Source: CAVUXJ01 sp963814975
GTDB lineage: Bacteria; Acidobacteriota; Vicinamibacteria; Vicinamibacterales; CAVVIG01
DNA: 61,759 nt
Reading direction: 5' to 3'
Assembly (NCBI GenBank): GCA_963814975.1
Contig: CAWFFB010000004.1
Coordinates: forward strand, 1-61,759
The notes beneath the pieces are model-generated. The model searched no databases. It was not told where the DNA came from and saw only the letters and a program-made list of their open reading frames with translations. Within the stretch, counting starts at the first letter, position 1. Each line of letters opens with the position of its first letter. The position numbers and the translations under genes are program-made. Shown piece after piece: positions 1-10,781 of the stretch.

Positions 1-629
1 CACTCACGACGGCGTTCTTGACGCTCTTCACCCGCACACCCGGGTCGGCGACTCCGAAGATCACGGTCGACCGCACGTCTGAGCTCGCAGAGCCAACCCA
101 AAGCGGCTCGGTAATCGCTTCGGTGACACGTCGAAGCACGCTCTCGGGCCCCACGACTTCGACGGTGGGCGGATCGCGCGAAATCGTTCCGACGATGAAG
201 CCGTCGGCAGGCTCTCCCTCGATGGACGGCTGAACCGGCACGATTCGCGTGGCCGACGGCTCGAAGCGGATCGCGACCGACGAAGGGGTCAACTGGGTCA
301 CCGCGACGGCGAAAGGCGCCTTCACACGCTCGGGTGAGAGATGAAAGAGTCGCCGTCCGGGCTGCGCGGTGCTCAGATCGACCGTCGCCACGAGATCGCC
401 GGGGACCAGCCGCCCCAGCGTGTCGGCGTGCCCCGCGAACGCGTACGTCGACCGATTCCTGCGGCGGCTCGACCATCTCGAGGTTCTCGGGAAGGTTCTG
501 CAGCTCGAGCGGAATACGCAGCCCGCGCTCGACCGACGCACGCTGCGACGACACCATCATCCACAGCAGCACGGCGAGCACCACCGACACCACCTTCAGA
601 CCGGCGTGGGCGAAGGGGTGAGACCGCAT
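1..629 (-). CDS. cdaR: CdaR/YbbR-like regulator of diadenylate cyclase, partial and frameshifted
   Basis: Membrane-anchored YbbR-domain protein, the usual partner and regulator of the c-di-AMP synthase CdaA. The reading starts at ATG 627-629, which overlaps the cdaA stop by one base (TGATG), so the two are translationally coupled. Residues 8-27 form one hydrophobic anchor (LKVVSVVLAVLLWMMV), followed by a YbbR-type beta segment with LRIPLELQNLPENLEM. Around position 420 the frame changes. The continuation reads DTLGRLVPGDLVATVDL and then VVGPESVLRRVTEAITEPL, typical of a second YbbR repeat, and runs off the left edge. The frameshift is probably a sequence error because both halves align with one family. 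In Acidobacteria and Deltaproteobacteria the next gene is often glmM, which would lie outside the window. Confidence 0.8.
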   Translation of the reverse strand, partial: MRSHPFAHAGLKVVSVVLAVLLWMMVSSQRASVERGLRIPLELQNLPENLEMVEPPQESVDVRVRGARRHAGAAGPRRSRGDGRSEHRAARTATLSSLTRACEGAFRRRGDPVDPFVGRDPLRAVGHANRAGSAVHRGRACRRLHRRNDFARSAHRRSRGARERASTCHRSDYRAALGWLCELRRAVDRDLRSRRPGCAGEERQERRRE

Positions 630-1360
630 CACTTGAGAAGCGCCCTCAGCCGCTGCTTGAGTGCGTCGGCGTCGAACGGCCCTTCGATCTTGCCGTCGAG
701 GGCGATGCAGACGCGGCCGGTCTCTTCGGAGACGATCACGGCGACCGCGTCGTTCTCTTCGGTCAGGCCGATAGCGGCGCGATGGCGGGTGCCAAGGTTG
801 CGCGCGAGCTGCGGGTTGACCGTCAGCGGCAGAAAACACGCCGCCGCCGCGACGCGGTCGTTCTGCACGATGACGGCGCCGTCGTGCAGCGGCGACTTCG
901 GCTGAAAGATGCTGACCAGCAGATCGTAGGTGAGCATCGCGTCGAGCGGAAGACCCGCTTCGATGTAGTTGCGCAGGCCAATCTGCCGTTCGATGACAAT
1001 GATCGCACCGATCCGCTGCGCGGACAGCTGCGTCGCCGCCACGGCGATCTCCTCGATCGTCTCCTCGGCGCCTTCCTGCGTGAGGAAATACCGGAAGAAC
1101 GGCGCACGCCCGAAATGCGCCAGCGCCCGGCGGATGTCGGCCTGAAACAGCACGATCGCGGCAAACACGATATACGGCAGAAGATTGCGGATCAGCCAGT
1201 CGACCGTCTGCAGATGTCCCCACCGCGACACGTAGAACATCAGCACGAGCAGCGCCGAGCCGGCCGCCATCTGGATGGCGCGCGTGCCGCGGATCGCCTT
1301 GAGCAGCTCGTAGATCACCAGCGAGACGATGGCGATATCGAGGACGTCCCACCAGGTCAT
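629..1360 (-). CDS. cdaA: Diadenylate cyclase CdaA (c-di-AMP synthase)
   Basis: Converts two ATP to cyclic di-AMP at the membrane. The 243-residue product is intact and of usual length. Three hydrophobic segments lie in residues 8-75 (IVSLVIYELL, AAGSALLVLMFYVS, LLPYIVFAAIVLFQ), followed by a DAC domain. The two catalytic signatures are present: DGA at residues 160-162 and RHR at 192-194. It sits in the tilS-ftsH-folP-cdaA-cdaR block, all on one strand with short gaps. c-di-AMP in this setting usually controls potassium/osmolyte balance and cell-wall homeostasis, but no target gene is visible here. It is one of the few frame-intact genes in this block. Confidence 0.95.
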   Translation of the reverse strand: MTWWDVLDIAIVSLVIYELLKAIRGTRAIQMAAGSALLVLMFYVSRWGHLQTVDWLIRNLLPYIVFAAIVLFQADIRRALAHFGRAPFFRYFLTQEGAEETIEEIAVAATQLSAQRIGAIIVIERQIGLRNYIEAGLPLDAMLTYDLLVSIFQPKSPLHDGAVIVQNDRVAAAACFLPLTVNPQLARNLGTRHRAAIGLTEENDAVAVIVSEETGRVCIALDGKIEGPFDADALKQRLRALLK

Positions 1361-1403
1361 GGCGGGCAGGCGCGGGATGATCGGGCAGCCAGTTCAGCAT
1401 TGT

Positions 1404-2207
1404 TCAGGCGAACGTCCGCGCCACGCGTATCGCGTCCGCGACGTGGACGGCGTCGACCATGGCCGGAACGTTGTGCACCCGCACGATATGCGCGCCCAGC
1501 AGCACCGCCGCGGCGACCGCGGCCGCCGTCGCCATGTCCCGCTCGTGCGGTGCGCCGATCGCCGAGAGCGGCGGTCAGGAACGACTTGCGCGAGGGACCG
1601 GCCAGGAGCGGGCAGCCCAGCGCCGCAAGCGCCGGCAGCGCGGCCAGCGCGGCATAGCTGTGGTCCGGCCGCTTCGCGAACCCAGCCCGGGATCGAGAAT
1701 GACGGACTCGCGGCGCACGCCGGCAGCGATCGCGCGTTCGAGGCTCGCACGCAGCTCATCCGTCGACTTCCTGCGGCACCGACACGTAGTGCGCCTCGCG
1801 ATACATGTCCCTCGAGCGTCCGCGGGCATGCATCAGGATCAAGCCCCGCGCCGGCGCGGGCGGCTATCTTCTGCGAGAGCCGCATCATATCGCAGGCCGG
1901 TCACGTCGTTGACGAGCGCGGCGCCTTCCGCAAGCGCGATTTCTGCCACCGCGGCCTTCGACGTGTCGACTGAGATCGGGAACTGCCGATCGCCTCGCGA
2001 CAGCCGCTTGAGCACGGGCTGAATGCGCGCCATTTCCTCGTCGGCGCGAGACGGGTCGGAGCCCGGGCGCGTGGACTCTCCACCGACATCGATCAAGTCG
2101 GCGCCGCGCGCCTCCATTTCCACCGCGGCCGCTTCCGCCGCGCCCGGATCGAGGTAGAGGCCGCCGTCGGCAAACGAGTCGGGCGTGACGTTGAGGATGC
2201 CCATCAC
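1404..2207 (-). CDS. folP: Dihydropteroate synthase FolP, frameshifted
   Basis: Condenses p-aminobenzoate with dihydropterin pyrophosphate in folate synthesis. The N-terminal part has the pterin-site signature MGILNVTPDSFADGG, then GADLIDVGGESTRPGS and ISVDTSKAAVAEIAL. After LVNDVTGLRYDAAL (about 1865) the frame shifts. The next parts read LRASLERAIAAGV, VILDPGLGFAKRPDHSY and LLAGPSRKSFL in changing frames, ending TFA-stop at 1404-1406. At least three indels are needed to read it through. All motifs of a normal DHPS are present in order, so sequence error is more likely than decay. The start is uncertain: GTG at 2205-2207 immediately precedes the ATG of MGILNV, and no better start is visible upstream. 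It lies between ftsH and cdaA. Confidence 0.85.
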
Positions 2208-2330
2208 GAGCGTACGCGGCCCGAGCTCGAGCGTGACGACCGCCTGGAAGGGGAAGGGTGAAGGTGGAGCGGGGAGTCACGATAGGATAAGGGGTCAGAG
2301 GTCAGTTGCAGAGCGGCGAGCGGGCGATTG

Positions 2331-2350
2331 CCCCTTGCCCCTTACCCCTT
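2331..2350. repeat. Short CCCCTT(G/A) tandem run
   Basis: Three near-identical 7-base units (CCCCTTG, CCCCTTA, CCCCTT) lie just past the ftsH stop in the ftsH-folP gap. This is low-complexity spacer DNA. No hairpin followed by a T-run is seen, so it is not called a terminator. Confidence 0.6.
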
Positions 2351-2355
2351 CTTCT

Positions 2356-4282
<1,927 letters not shown>

Positions 4283-4300
4283 CCTTTGCCTCCCACGAGC

Positions 4301-5729
4301 TTAAATCGAGACCCGTTTCAAGATTACCACGGCTCTTGTGCGGTCCGTGACCCTAAAGTCCTCGGCCACGTGCATGCCCGGCGACCCACACGATATTGCC
4401 CCGCAGAATCGACGACTACAGGAATCGTATCGCGCTCCGCGCGGTCGACTTTAGCGTCCACGAACAGATCCTGCAGCTTCTTGCGCCCGCGCAGCCCCAG
4501 GGGCCGGAAGCTGTCTCCGGGCCGCCGGTTCCGGACCGACAACGGACCCTGCCAGCCGGCCGGCTTCCACCACCGCTTCGTCGCTGCGGCCCGCCAGCGG
4601 CCAGCAGCTCAGCCGCCGACCGCCCGACGGGACGCGATTGATCTCGGCCGAAATCGCGCAACGCCGCCTCAGGCACCTTCGACCTTCCCCGGCACCCCGA
4701 GCTGATACGCGAATCGCGGCCGGAGCGTCCGGCGCACGCCGTCCGACGCTTCTTCTTAAGACGAGAGCATCGCCTCGACGGTTCACGCGATGGCCGGGAA
4801 GATCGAGCGGCCCTGTTGATTTGGACACCGCGAAGGCCAGTACGGCCTCGACCGCCTCGAACCCCACGAACCGTCCGCCGGATGCGATCTGCTGCGCCAG
4901 CCGAATCACCCGCCGCGCAATCGCCGGCGGCTGAGAAAGAAGCGCATCAGCGGGGATCTCGACGCCGTCCTGCTGTGCGCGTGATCAGCCGCTGCGCGCC
5001 GCGCGGCTGCCGCCGCATCGAGATATTCGGCGTCTTCGCGGGCGATGGCCGCCTCGCGATCGAGCACATCGACGATGCCCGGCGAGAAACGCTGCTCGAG
5101 AAACGGGATCAGCTCATGACGAATGCGATTGCGCGGAATCGTCCGTCGGTGTTTGTGGCGTCTTCGCGGAACGCGATGCGCCGCGCCTCGAGGAACGCGC
5201 GCACGTCGGACGCGAGGGGTGTCGATGAACGGCCGCACGACGATTCCGGACCGCGGGTGCATGCCGCCCAGGCCGCGCGGACCGGCGCCGCGAAGCAGCC
5301 GCAGGAGAAAGGTCTCCGCCTGATCGTTCTTGCGTGTGCGCCGACGGCGACAGCCGAGGCGCCCGAGCGCGCGGCGGCGCGCGCGAAGAACTCGTGGCGC
5401 GCGTCGTGCGCCGCCTGTTCGATCGAGACACCCGCCGCCGCGGCGAGCGCCGCGACGTCGACACGCTCGACGTGAAGCGGAATGTCGAGGCTGGCGGCCA
5501 GATGCCGGCAGAACTCTTCGTCGGCATCCGCATCGGCGCCGCGCAGTTGATGATTCAGATGCGCCGCGCCAGCGAGCATGAAACCCTTCGCTCGCAGCGA
5601 GCTCCGTCAGCACGTGGAGCAGCGCCACTGAATCGGCGCCGCCCGACAGCGCGACAATCACACGGCTATCGCTGCGGAAGGAGCCCGTAACGCCGGATCG
5701 TGCGCCGAGCGGACGTCAATCAATGGCAT
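4301..5729 (-). CDS. tilS: tRNA(Ile)-lysidine synthetase TilS, frameshifted
   Basis: Attaches lysine to C34 of tRNA-Ile(CAU) so that it reads AUA. The proposed start is ATG 5727-5729 (MPLID). The next expected residues RTIRRYGLLPQ and SRVIVALSGGADSVALLHVL lie in two other frames. The ATP-binding SGGADS loop is intact. Later parts such as LNHQLRGADADADEEFCRHLA, LRGAGPRGLGGM and GIVDVLDREAAIAREDAEYLD match the family. The C-terminal TilS domain reads RRPGDSFRPLGLRGRKKLQDLF, and the end VTDRTRAVVILKRVSI-stop is at 4301-4303. At least four indels break the gene. It is the first gene of the tilS-ftsH-folP-cdaA-cdaR run, and a CAU tRNA lies 85 bp upstream on the same strand. Confidence 0.9.
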
Positions 5730-5763
5730 GTGACGATGACAAGAGCCTGGCGAGCGGCGAGTG

Positions 5764-5801
5764 GCTGGTAGGTCAGCAGCTCCGAGCTCCCGGCTACCAG
5801 C
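5764..5801. repeat. Inverted repeat between tRNA and tilS
   Basis: Perfect 8-bp arms GCTGGTAG (5764-5771) and CTACCAGC (5794-5801) flank a 22-base loop. Three outer pairs (one of them G-T) extend the stem to about 11 bp. It sits between the tRNA 3' end and the tilS start. No T-run follows on either strand, so it could be an RNA processing or attenuation hairpin, or an intergenic palindrome. Confidence 0.55.
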
Positions 5802-5813
5802 TACCACCAGAAG

Positions 5814-5890
5814 TGGTGCCGGTGCAGGGACTTGAACCCCGGACACCGCGGATATGAGCCGCGTGCTCTAACCAACTGAGCTACACCGGC
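5814..5890 (-). tRNA. tRNA with CAU anticodon (elongator Met, or Ile2)
   Basis: Complete cloverleaf read on the minus strand. The acceptor GCCGGTG pairs with CACCGGC. The D-arm is GCTC/GAGC, the anticodon stem CGCGG/CCGCG encloses loop CTCATAT, the T-loop is TTCAAGT, the discriminator is A and CCA is encoded (5814-5816). The anticodon CAT lies at 5854-5856. The D-arm resembles elongator tRNA-Met. The acceptor positions 4 and 5 are G, not the C-C that E. coli TilS prefers in Ile2, so Met is favoured. Its location beside tilS keeps Ile2 open. Confidence 0.95.
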
Positions 5891-5915
5891 GGAACTACTG
5901 ATTTTACACTGAGCA

Positions 5916-5950
5916 GGCTCTTGGCTTCAGGCTCTGGGCTCTGGGCCCTG
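5916..5950. repeat. Degenerate GGCTCT(G/T)G repeat
   Basis: Low-complexity spacer between queA and the tRNA, made of four close variants of GGCTCTGGG. No function is apparent. Confidence 0.5.
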
Positions 5951-6010
5951 AACGCGAGAGCCGTAATCCGCGCCAAGGCCAAAAGCCCAGACGCCCAATG
6001 CTCCCGAGCG

Positions 6011-6960
6011 TCAGATGATCAACATCGCGTCGCCATAGCTGTAGAACCGATACTCGCGCGCGATGGCTTCGCGGTATGCGCGAAGCACGGCCTCGCGGCC
6101 GCCGAGAGCGGAGACCAGCATCAGCAGCGACGATCGCGGCAGATGGAAGTTCGTCATCAAGGCATCGACGAGGCCGAAAATTGAAGCCGGGATAGATGAA
6201 CAGATCGGTCCAGCCCGACTGCGGTGTGATCACTCCGCGCCCGGCCCTCGCTGCCGCCTCTAACGCTCTGGTCGTCGTCGTGCCGACCGCAACAACGCGG
6301 CGGCCTTCGCGCTTCGCTGCGATTGATGGTCTCCGCGGCGGGCTCGCTGATGGAAAAACACTCCGGGTCCAGCGTGTGCGCTTCGACCAGGTCGACGCGC
6401 ACCGGCTGAAAAGTCCCGTAACCGACATGCAGCGTGATCGCGGTCCGTTCGACGCCCTGCTTCTCGAGCGTGTCGAGAAGCTCCTGCGTGAAGTGGAGGC
6501 CGGCTGTCGGCGCCGCGACCGAGCCTCGCTCGCGCGCATAGACGGTCTGATACCGATCCCGATCGATCGCCTCATCCGGACGCTTGATATACGGCGGAAG
6601 CGGGATGTGGCCCATGTCGTCAATCGCGTGCTCTACGCTCACATCGTTCTCGGTCCAGAGTCGAATTGTCCGGCGTCCATGAAAATGGCGCTCGAGAATC
6701 TCGCCGTGAAGAACGTGTCGCGGCCCACAAAATTTCATACGCGAACCGGGCTGAAGCTTCTGGCCCGGATGCACGAGCGCGTCCCAAGAGGTGCGCAACT
6801 ACAACGCTCCGCCCGACAGGACGGAGCGCTGCTCGTGACTGTGGCATTCGTCGACTGGAGGAGCCCGCACCCTGCGGAAACAGACTTGCCCGCTCGGCGT
6901 ACGGCCTTACCTTATCCGCCGGCCGCGGAATCAAGGGCGTCGCGGCCTCGTGATTGTCGT
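6011..6960 (-). CDS. queA: S-adenosylmethionine:tRNA ribosyltransferase-isomerase QueA, frameshifted, N-terminus incomplete
   Basis: Transfers the ribosyl group of SAM to preQ1 in tRNA, the penultimate step of queuosine synthesis. Clear family blocks are TSWDALVHPGQKLQPGSRM, HIPLPPYIKRPDEAIDRDRY with QTVYARERGSVAAPTAGLHF, HVGYGTFQPVRV, then in another frame RRVVAVGTTTTRALE and GWTDLFIYPGFNF, and the end REYRFYSYGDAMLII-stop at 6011-6013. The N-terminal quarter can only be read as short pieces in alternating frames (DSAAGG near 6920, a poor match to the LLVVNDTRV block near 6860). No convincing start or first 25 residues are seen before the neighbouring gene ends at 6971. Several indels and perhaps a small deletion affect the 5' end, so the start coordinate is approximate. 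Confidence 0.85.
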
Positions 6961-6970
6961 GCGTTGATGA

Positions 6971-7562
6971 TCAGTCGAGGATGACTCGGATGCCGACGAA
7001 TACGCGGAAGTCGTTTTCGCCAGACTCGCCGTCCTCGTCCTTGTCGAGGAATACTCGGCGATAGTCGACCTGTCCCACGATCCCCCACCCGTCGCCGGCA
7101 ACCACAACGGCGCCCGCACCCGGCTGCAGCATGAAATTGGTTCGTGAATCGCTGTCGCCCCCGGCGAGGTCAGTGCTGGCACGGGCATGGACGAACCCAC
7201 CGAGGACCTGAGCGAAGGGCCAGACCGAGGCGGTCGATCGGTGCGTCCACCGCGGGCCAGCGCCCATATTGAACACGTGGTACGACACGTCGTCGCTCTT
7301 GTCTGTACGCCCATCCTAGTTCGGCGGCGATACCCCATGGACCGAAGTTGCGCGCGCCGTCGACGTTGAGGCCGAACGGAAATGTCTGGTCGGGGACGTG
7401 CAGCAGTTGGTAGCCGAGCGACGTATCCCAGAGCGGCGTGAGAATCGTTCCGGTCGAGTGCTCGCCGGCGCCAGCCTGGGCGCTGGTTTGTGCGTAAGTG
7501 GGTGTAACCAGTACAGCGATGAATGCAGCAGTTATGGACAGACGCGCGAGTAGTTGCGACAT
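6971..7562 (-). CDS. Outer-membrane beta-barrel-like protein, frameshifted
   Basis: ATG 7560-7562 opens a clear signal peptide (LLARLSITAAFIAVLVTPTYAQ). The mature part of about 170 residues is rich in alternating hydrophobic strands: WDTSLGYQLLHVPD, GPWGIAAELGWAYRQ, and then after a frame change near 7290 VSYHVFNMGAGPRW, AGAVVVAGDGWGIVGQVDY and DFRVFVGIRVILD-stop. This pattern suits a small eight-strand barrel of the OmpA/porin-like superfamily. No specific substrate can be assigned. It is convergent with nothing and lies 11 bases upstream of the damaged queA 5' end, which leaves no room for a normal queA promoter or N-terminus. Confidence 0.7.
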
Positions 7563-7747
7563 GGCGGGCCAGCGGTGCAAACCGCTTGCCATCGACCTCC
7601 GATTGGAAGGGAGGGATATTCACGATGCCTCGAAGGTGTCACGGTCACGCCAATCAGCACGCTGAGCAGAACGCGCCAGTATTCATAACGGGAATCGCGC
7701 ACCCCGCGACCGAGTGCGCGAGACCATCGCCGGCGGGACATGGGCAA

Positions 7748-9157
7748 TCAGATCGCCGACAGCAGGGTCGGGATCTGCCGCGCGTCTGGCAACGTTTCCA
7801 TCCCCAGCACGGCGTCGCGGAGCGCCGCCACCTTGGCCGGCGATAAGACCTTCTGCGCCAGCGTTTCGTACTTGCCCACGACCTCGGCATCGCTGGCAAA
7901 CCGCCGCTCGCTTCCGCGCGGCGCCTCGACGGTCTCCGTTGAGCTCGTCCCACCCTTCAGGAACAGCTCCACCTGCACCATGTGGCGATAGAGCGGCGCC
8001 TCGCGCCGTGATGGCGGGATCTTCCACGACCCGTACTCGCCCGGCCAGCGCCAGGCGCGCCGGATCGACAATCTGCGGCGTCATCGAACTGATCCACGAA
8101 GACGTCGCCGGCACAGATCAGCGTCGCCACGCAGAACGGCAGATTCAATTGCGCGGCGGTGATTCCATCGGCCACGTACGGCCATCCGACGTGCTCGACG
8201 GTGGCCCGCGAACCGTGCACGACGATCCGATCGACCTCGTCTGGCGAAAATGGACGCCGCGTGCGCATGGATCGAATCGCATCGAGCGTGGTGTGGTTGC
8301 TGGCGACGCACGAGTAGAACTTGAGCGAAATCTGCATCGTTTCGAAGCGGGAGCCGAGTCCGGACGTCAGCGCCTCCAGGTTGAAGCGGTCGCTGGAACG
8401 GGAGAAGGTGGTGCAGAAGCCCCCATAGGGGCTCTCGAACACGTCCTTGATGCCGGTGAATCCTTCAGCCGCGAGCAACGCGCCATAGAGCCCGCTCTGG
8501 CTGGACCGGCCCGCATGCATCCGCTTGACCATCGAGCCAAACTGCGCCGCCATCAGGCCGGCAGCCTGCGTTCCCGCGATGCCGAGGGCATGAACGGTCT
8601 GGTCCGTCGAGAGGCCCAGCGCGCGCGCCGCGCCGGCCGCCGAAGCGAAGGTGCCGACCGTCGCACCCGAGTGCCACCCTTGCGCAATGTGCTCCGGTCC
8701 CATGCATATGCCGACCCTCGGCCCGACCTCGTAGCCGGCCACGGCCGCGGTGAGGATATCGCGGCCGGTCAGTCCCGGCCTGATCTCCGCGATGGCCAGG
8801 AGGGACGGAAGCGTCACCGCACCCACGTGCAGCACGCCGGCTCGATGCACATCGTCAAGCTCGAAACCCTGGATGAGCGTGCCGTTGACGAGCGCCGCAT
8901 GGGGCGCCGAGAGCCGCTGCGACGTGCCCCACACGCGGCATGCCGGCGTCGAATCCACCTGTGCCAGGGTGCGGATGAGGATCCGACTCCATTCCAGATC
9001 GGCGCTGTACAGCGCGCACCCGAGCGAGTCCAGTATCAGCAGCTTGATGCGCTCGATCACCTCCGATGGGATCTGCTTCGAAGCGCAGCGTCGAGACGAA
9101 CGCCGCGACGTCTCGCGTGTATCGGTTGTCGCGGGCGGGGTCGCCGGCTGATCCCAT
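7748..9157 (-). CDS. MmgE/PrpD family protein (2-methylcitrate dehydratase-like), frameshifted
   Basis: Family of dehydratases and decarboxylases acting on tricarboxylates such as 2-methylcitrate, cis-aconitate or related acids. ATG 9157 opens MGSAGDPARDNRYTRDVAAF, then a frame change near 9070 leads into ERIKLLILDSLGCALYSAD, the typical N-terminal helix. The core contains AALVNGTLIQGFELDDVHR, HPGATVG-like WHSGATVGTFASAAGAAR, LGLSTDQTVHALGIAGTQA and KRMHAGRSSQSGLYGALLA. A second frame change near 8095 leads to a C-terminal part ending LPDARQIPTLLSAI-stop. It is divergent from the tctCBA-lyase operon, with only about 170 bp between them, which suggests a shared regulatory region. The exact substrate is not known. 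Confidence 0.88.
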
Positions 9158-9326
9158 GTCGCGGGGATATATTAGTGCCGACGCTTACGGCCCCGTTGGC
9201 GTTCACCCTGGCAGCCCATGATCGGACGCCTGCCGGAATCTCCTTGTGTTATCGTGCCGTCCCGAGACCCTCGGCACGTGGGTATCAGCTCGAAATCGGC
9301 AGTCTTCTGGAGGTTCTGAGCCGGTG

Positions 9327-10314
9327 ATGAAGGCGACGATGCTCGTGGTCGCGATGACGGCGTCGGCCCTGCTCCAGGTGTCGTGCCGCAATCCGTCTTC
9401 TGGGACGATATCCCGCCCGGCCGATCGAGTTCATCGTTGCCGGCGGGCCCGGAGGCGGGCTCGATATCACCGCCCGAATAGTGGACGACGCCGGCCGACG
9501 GGAGCGGATTGGGACCCACGTTCCTGATTGCCAACCGGGACGGTGGCGGCGGCAACGTCGCCAGGGCTTATCTCGGATCGAAGAAGGGCAACGACCACGT
9601 CCTGCTGTGCGAGTCCAACCGGGTGTGGCTCAGCGAACTGATGGGCACCACCTCGGAGGGGATCGAGTCCACCACCCCGCTGGCACGGCTGACCAGTGAC
9701 ACCCTCGTCTGGGTCGTGCGAGCCGATTCGAAGTTCCAGAACGCACAAAGTGTGATTGACGCGGTGAAGCGGGATCCGGTTTCGATCTCGTTCGGCGTGG
9801 GGACGATTCCGAGCGACGATCAGTTCAATATCCTGCGCCCCCTGAAGGCGTCCGGCGTCGACATCTCGACGTTGAAAATGGCGGCGTTCCGAAGCGGCGG
9901 CGACCTCATGACCAACCTGCTCGGCGGGCATGTCGACGTGGTTTCGGCCAGCTTCTCGGAAGCGGAAGGTCAAGCGGCGGCGGGCAGGGTCCGGATGCTC
10001 GCCGCCGCGTCGGACGTTCGGATGGCTGGAGCGATGGGGGGCAGCGTGCCGACCTGGCGCGAGCTCGGCCTCGACGTGGCGGTCACGCACTGGCGTGGCG
10101 TCTTCGGTCCTCCGGGCATGTCGCCCGAAGCGGTGCGCTACTGGGACGACTATTTCTCGAAGCTGGTCAAGACCGATGCGTGGAAGACCGCGCTGGCGCG
10201 GATTGGACAGGAAGACGCGTATCTTGGCTCCGAGGCGTTCAGGACCGCTCGATCGAGGAACGCGAGCTGAACAAGCCGTTCGTCGCCGCGTTTGCGAGCC
10301 AGGTTTCGAAGTGA
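9327..10314 (+). CDS. tctC: Tripartite tricarboxylate transporter substrate-binding protein (TctC/Bug family), frameshifted
   Basis: Periplasmic binding protein that captures a carboxylate for the TctAB membrane part. It starts at ATG 9327 with TCTGGAGG about 13 bases upstream. The signal region is MKATMLVVAMTASALLQVSC, possibly a lipoprotein signal although the box is not canonical. Then IEFIVAGGPGGGLDITARIV (the first-loop signature of Bug proteins), GNVARAYLGSKKGNDHVLLC, STTPLARLTSDTLVWVVRAD, VSISFGVGTIPSDDQFNILR, LTVL-like LGGHVDVVSASFSEAE and HWRGVFGPPGMSPEAVRYW. Frame changes near 9405, 9510 and 10245 are needed. The end is NKPFVAAFASQVSK-stop. The stop overlaps the tctB start. Confidence 0.88.
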
Positions 10315-10775
10315 GGCGGGCGGAAAAGACGTTCACCTGGATCATCCTGGCCTTCTGCATGGCCTACGCGCTGGACGCCACGACCATCGACATGCGTCTC
10401 GGGCAGCAAGTCGGCGCCGCGGCTTTTCCGTTGGCAGCCGCGGTCTTCACGGGCGTGTCGTCCGTCGTGCTTCTCGTCTCTTCGCGACGAGCGCAGGATT
10501 TCGATCCGCGAGCGGGGAATCTCGATCGGCCAGCTGACATCGGACGGACCGAGGTCCTCTTCACGGCGATGGGATTCGCCTACTGGCTGGCGCTGCCGTG
10601 GCTCGGCTACGTCGTGGCGACGTGCCTCTTCCTGCTGGTGGGCACGCTCGGCCTCGGCGAGCGCGTCTCGCTGCGTCCGTTCGCGGTTTCGATTGGCACG
10701 GCGGTAGCCCTCTGGGTCGTGTTCGTCTTTCTACTCGGCGTGCCACTTCCAGACCTGCCACTCGGCTTCGACTGA
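10311..10775 (+). CDS. tctB: Tripartite tricarboxylate transporter small membrane subunit TctB
   Basis: 154 residues from GTG 10311, which overlaps the tctC stop (AAGTGA). It has four predicted membrane helices: TWIILAFCMAYALDATTID, AFPLAAAVFTGVSSVVLLVS, YWLALPWLGYVVATCLFLLV and VSIGTAVALWVVFVFLLGV. Size, helix number and place between tctC and tctA identify the small 4-TM subunit, which otherwise has little conserved sequence. It is translationally coupled to tctC. Confidence 0.88.
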   Translation: MRRAEKTFTWIILAFCMAYALDATTIDMRLGQQVGAAAFPLAAAVFTGVSSVVLLVSSRRAQDFDPRAGNLDRPADIGRTEVLFTAMGFAYWLALPWLGYVVATCLFLLVGTLGLGERVSLRPFAVSIGTAVALWVVFVFLLGVPLPDLPLGFD

Positions 10776-10781
10776 CGACAC

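Noticed and set aside
5764..5801. Rho-independent terminator after the tRNA
   Set aside because: The stem lacks a following T-run on either strand and lies before a probable co-transcribed gene.
7714..9327. 537-codon plus-strand open frame over the MmgE/PrpD gene
   Set aside because: Arg/Pro-rich, no motifs; the minus strand encodes a recognisable family throughout.
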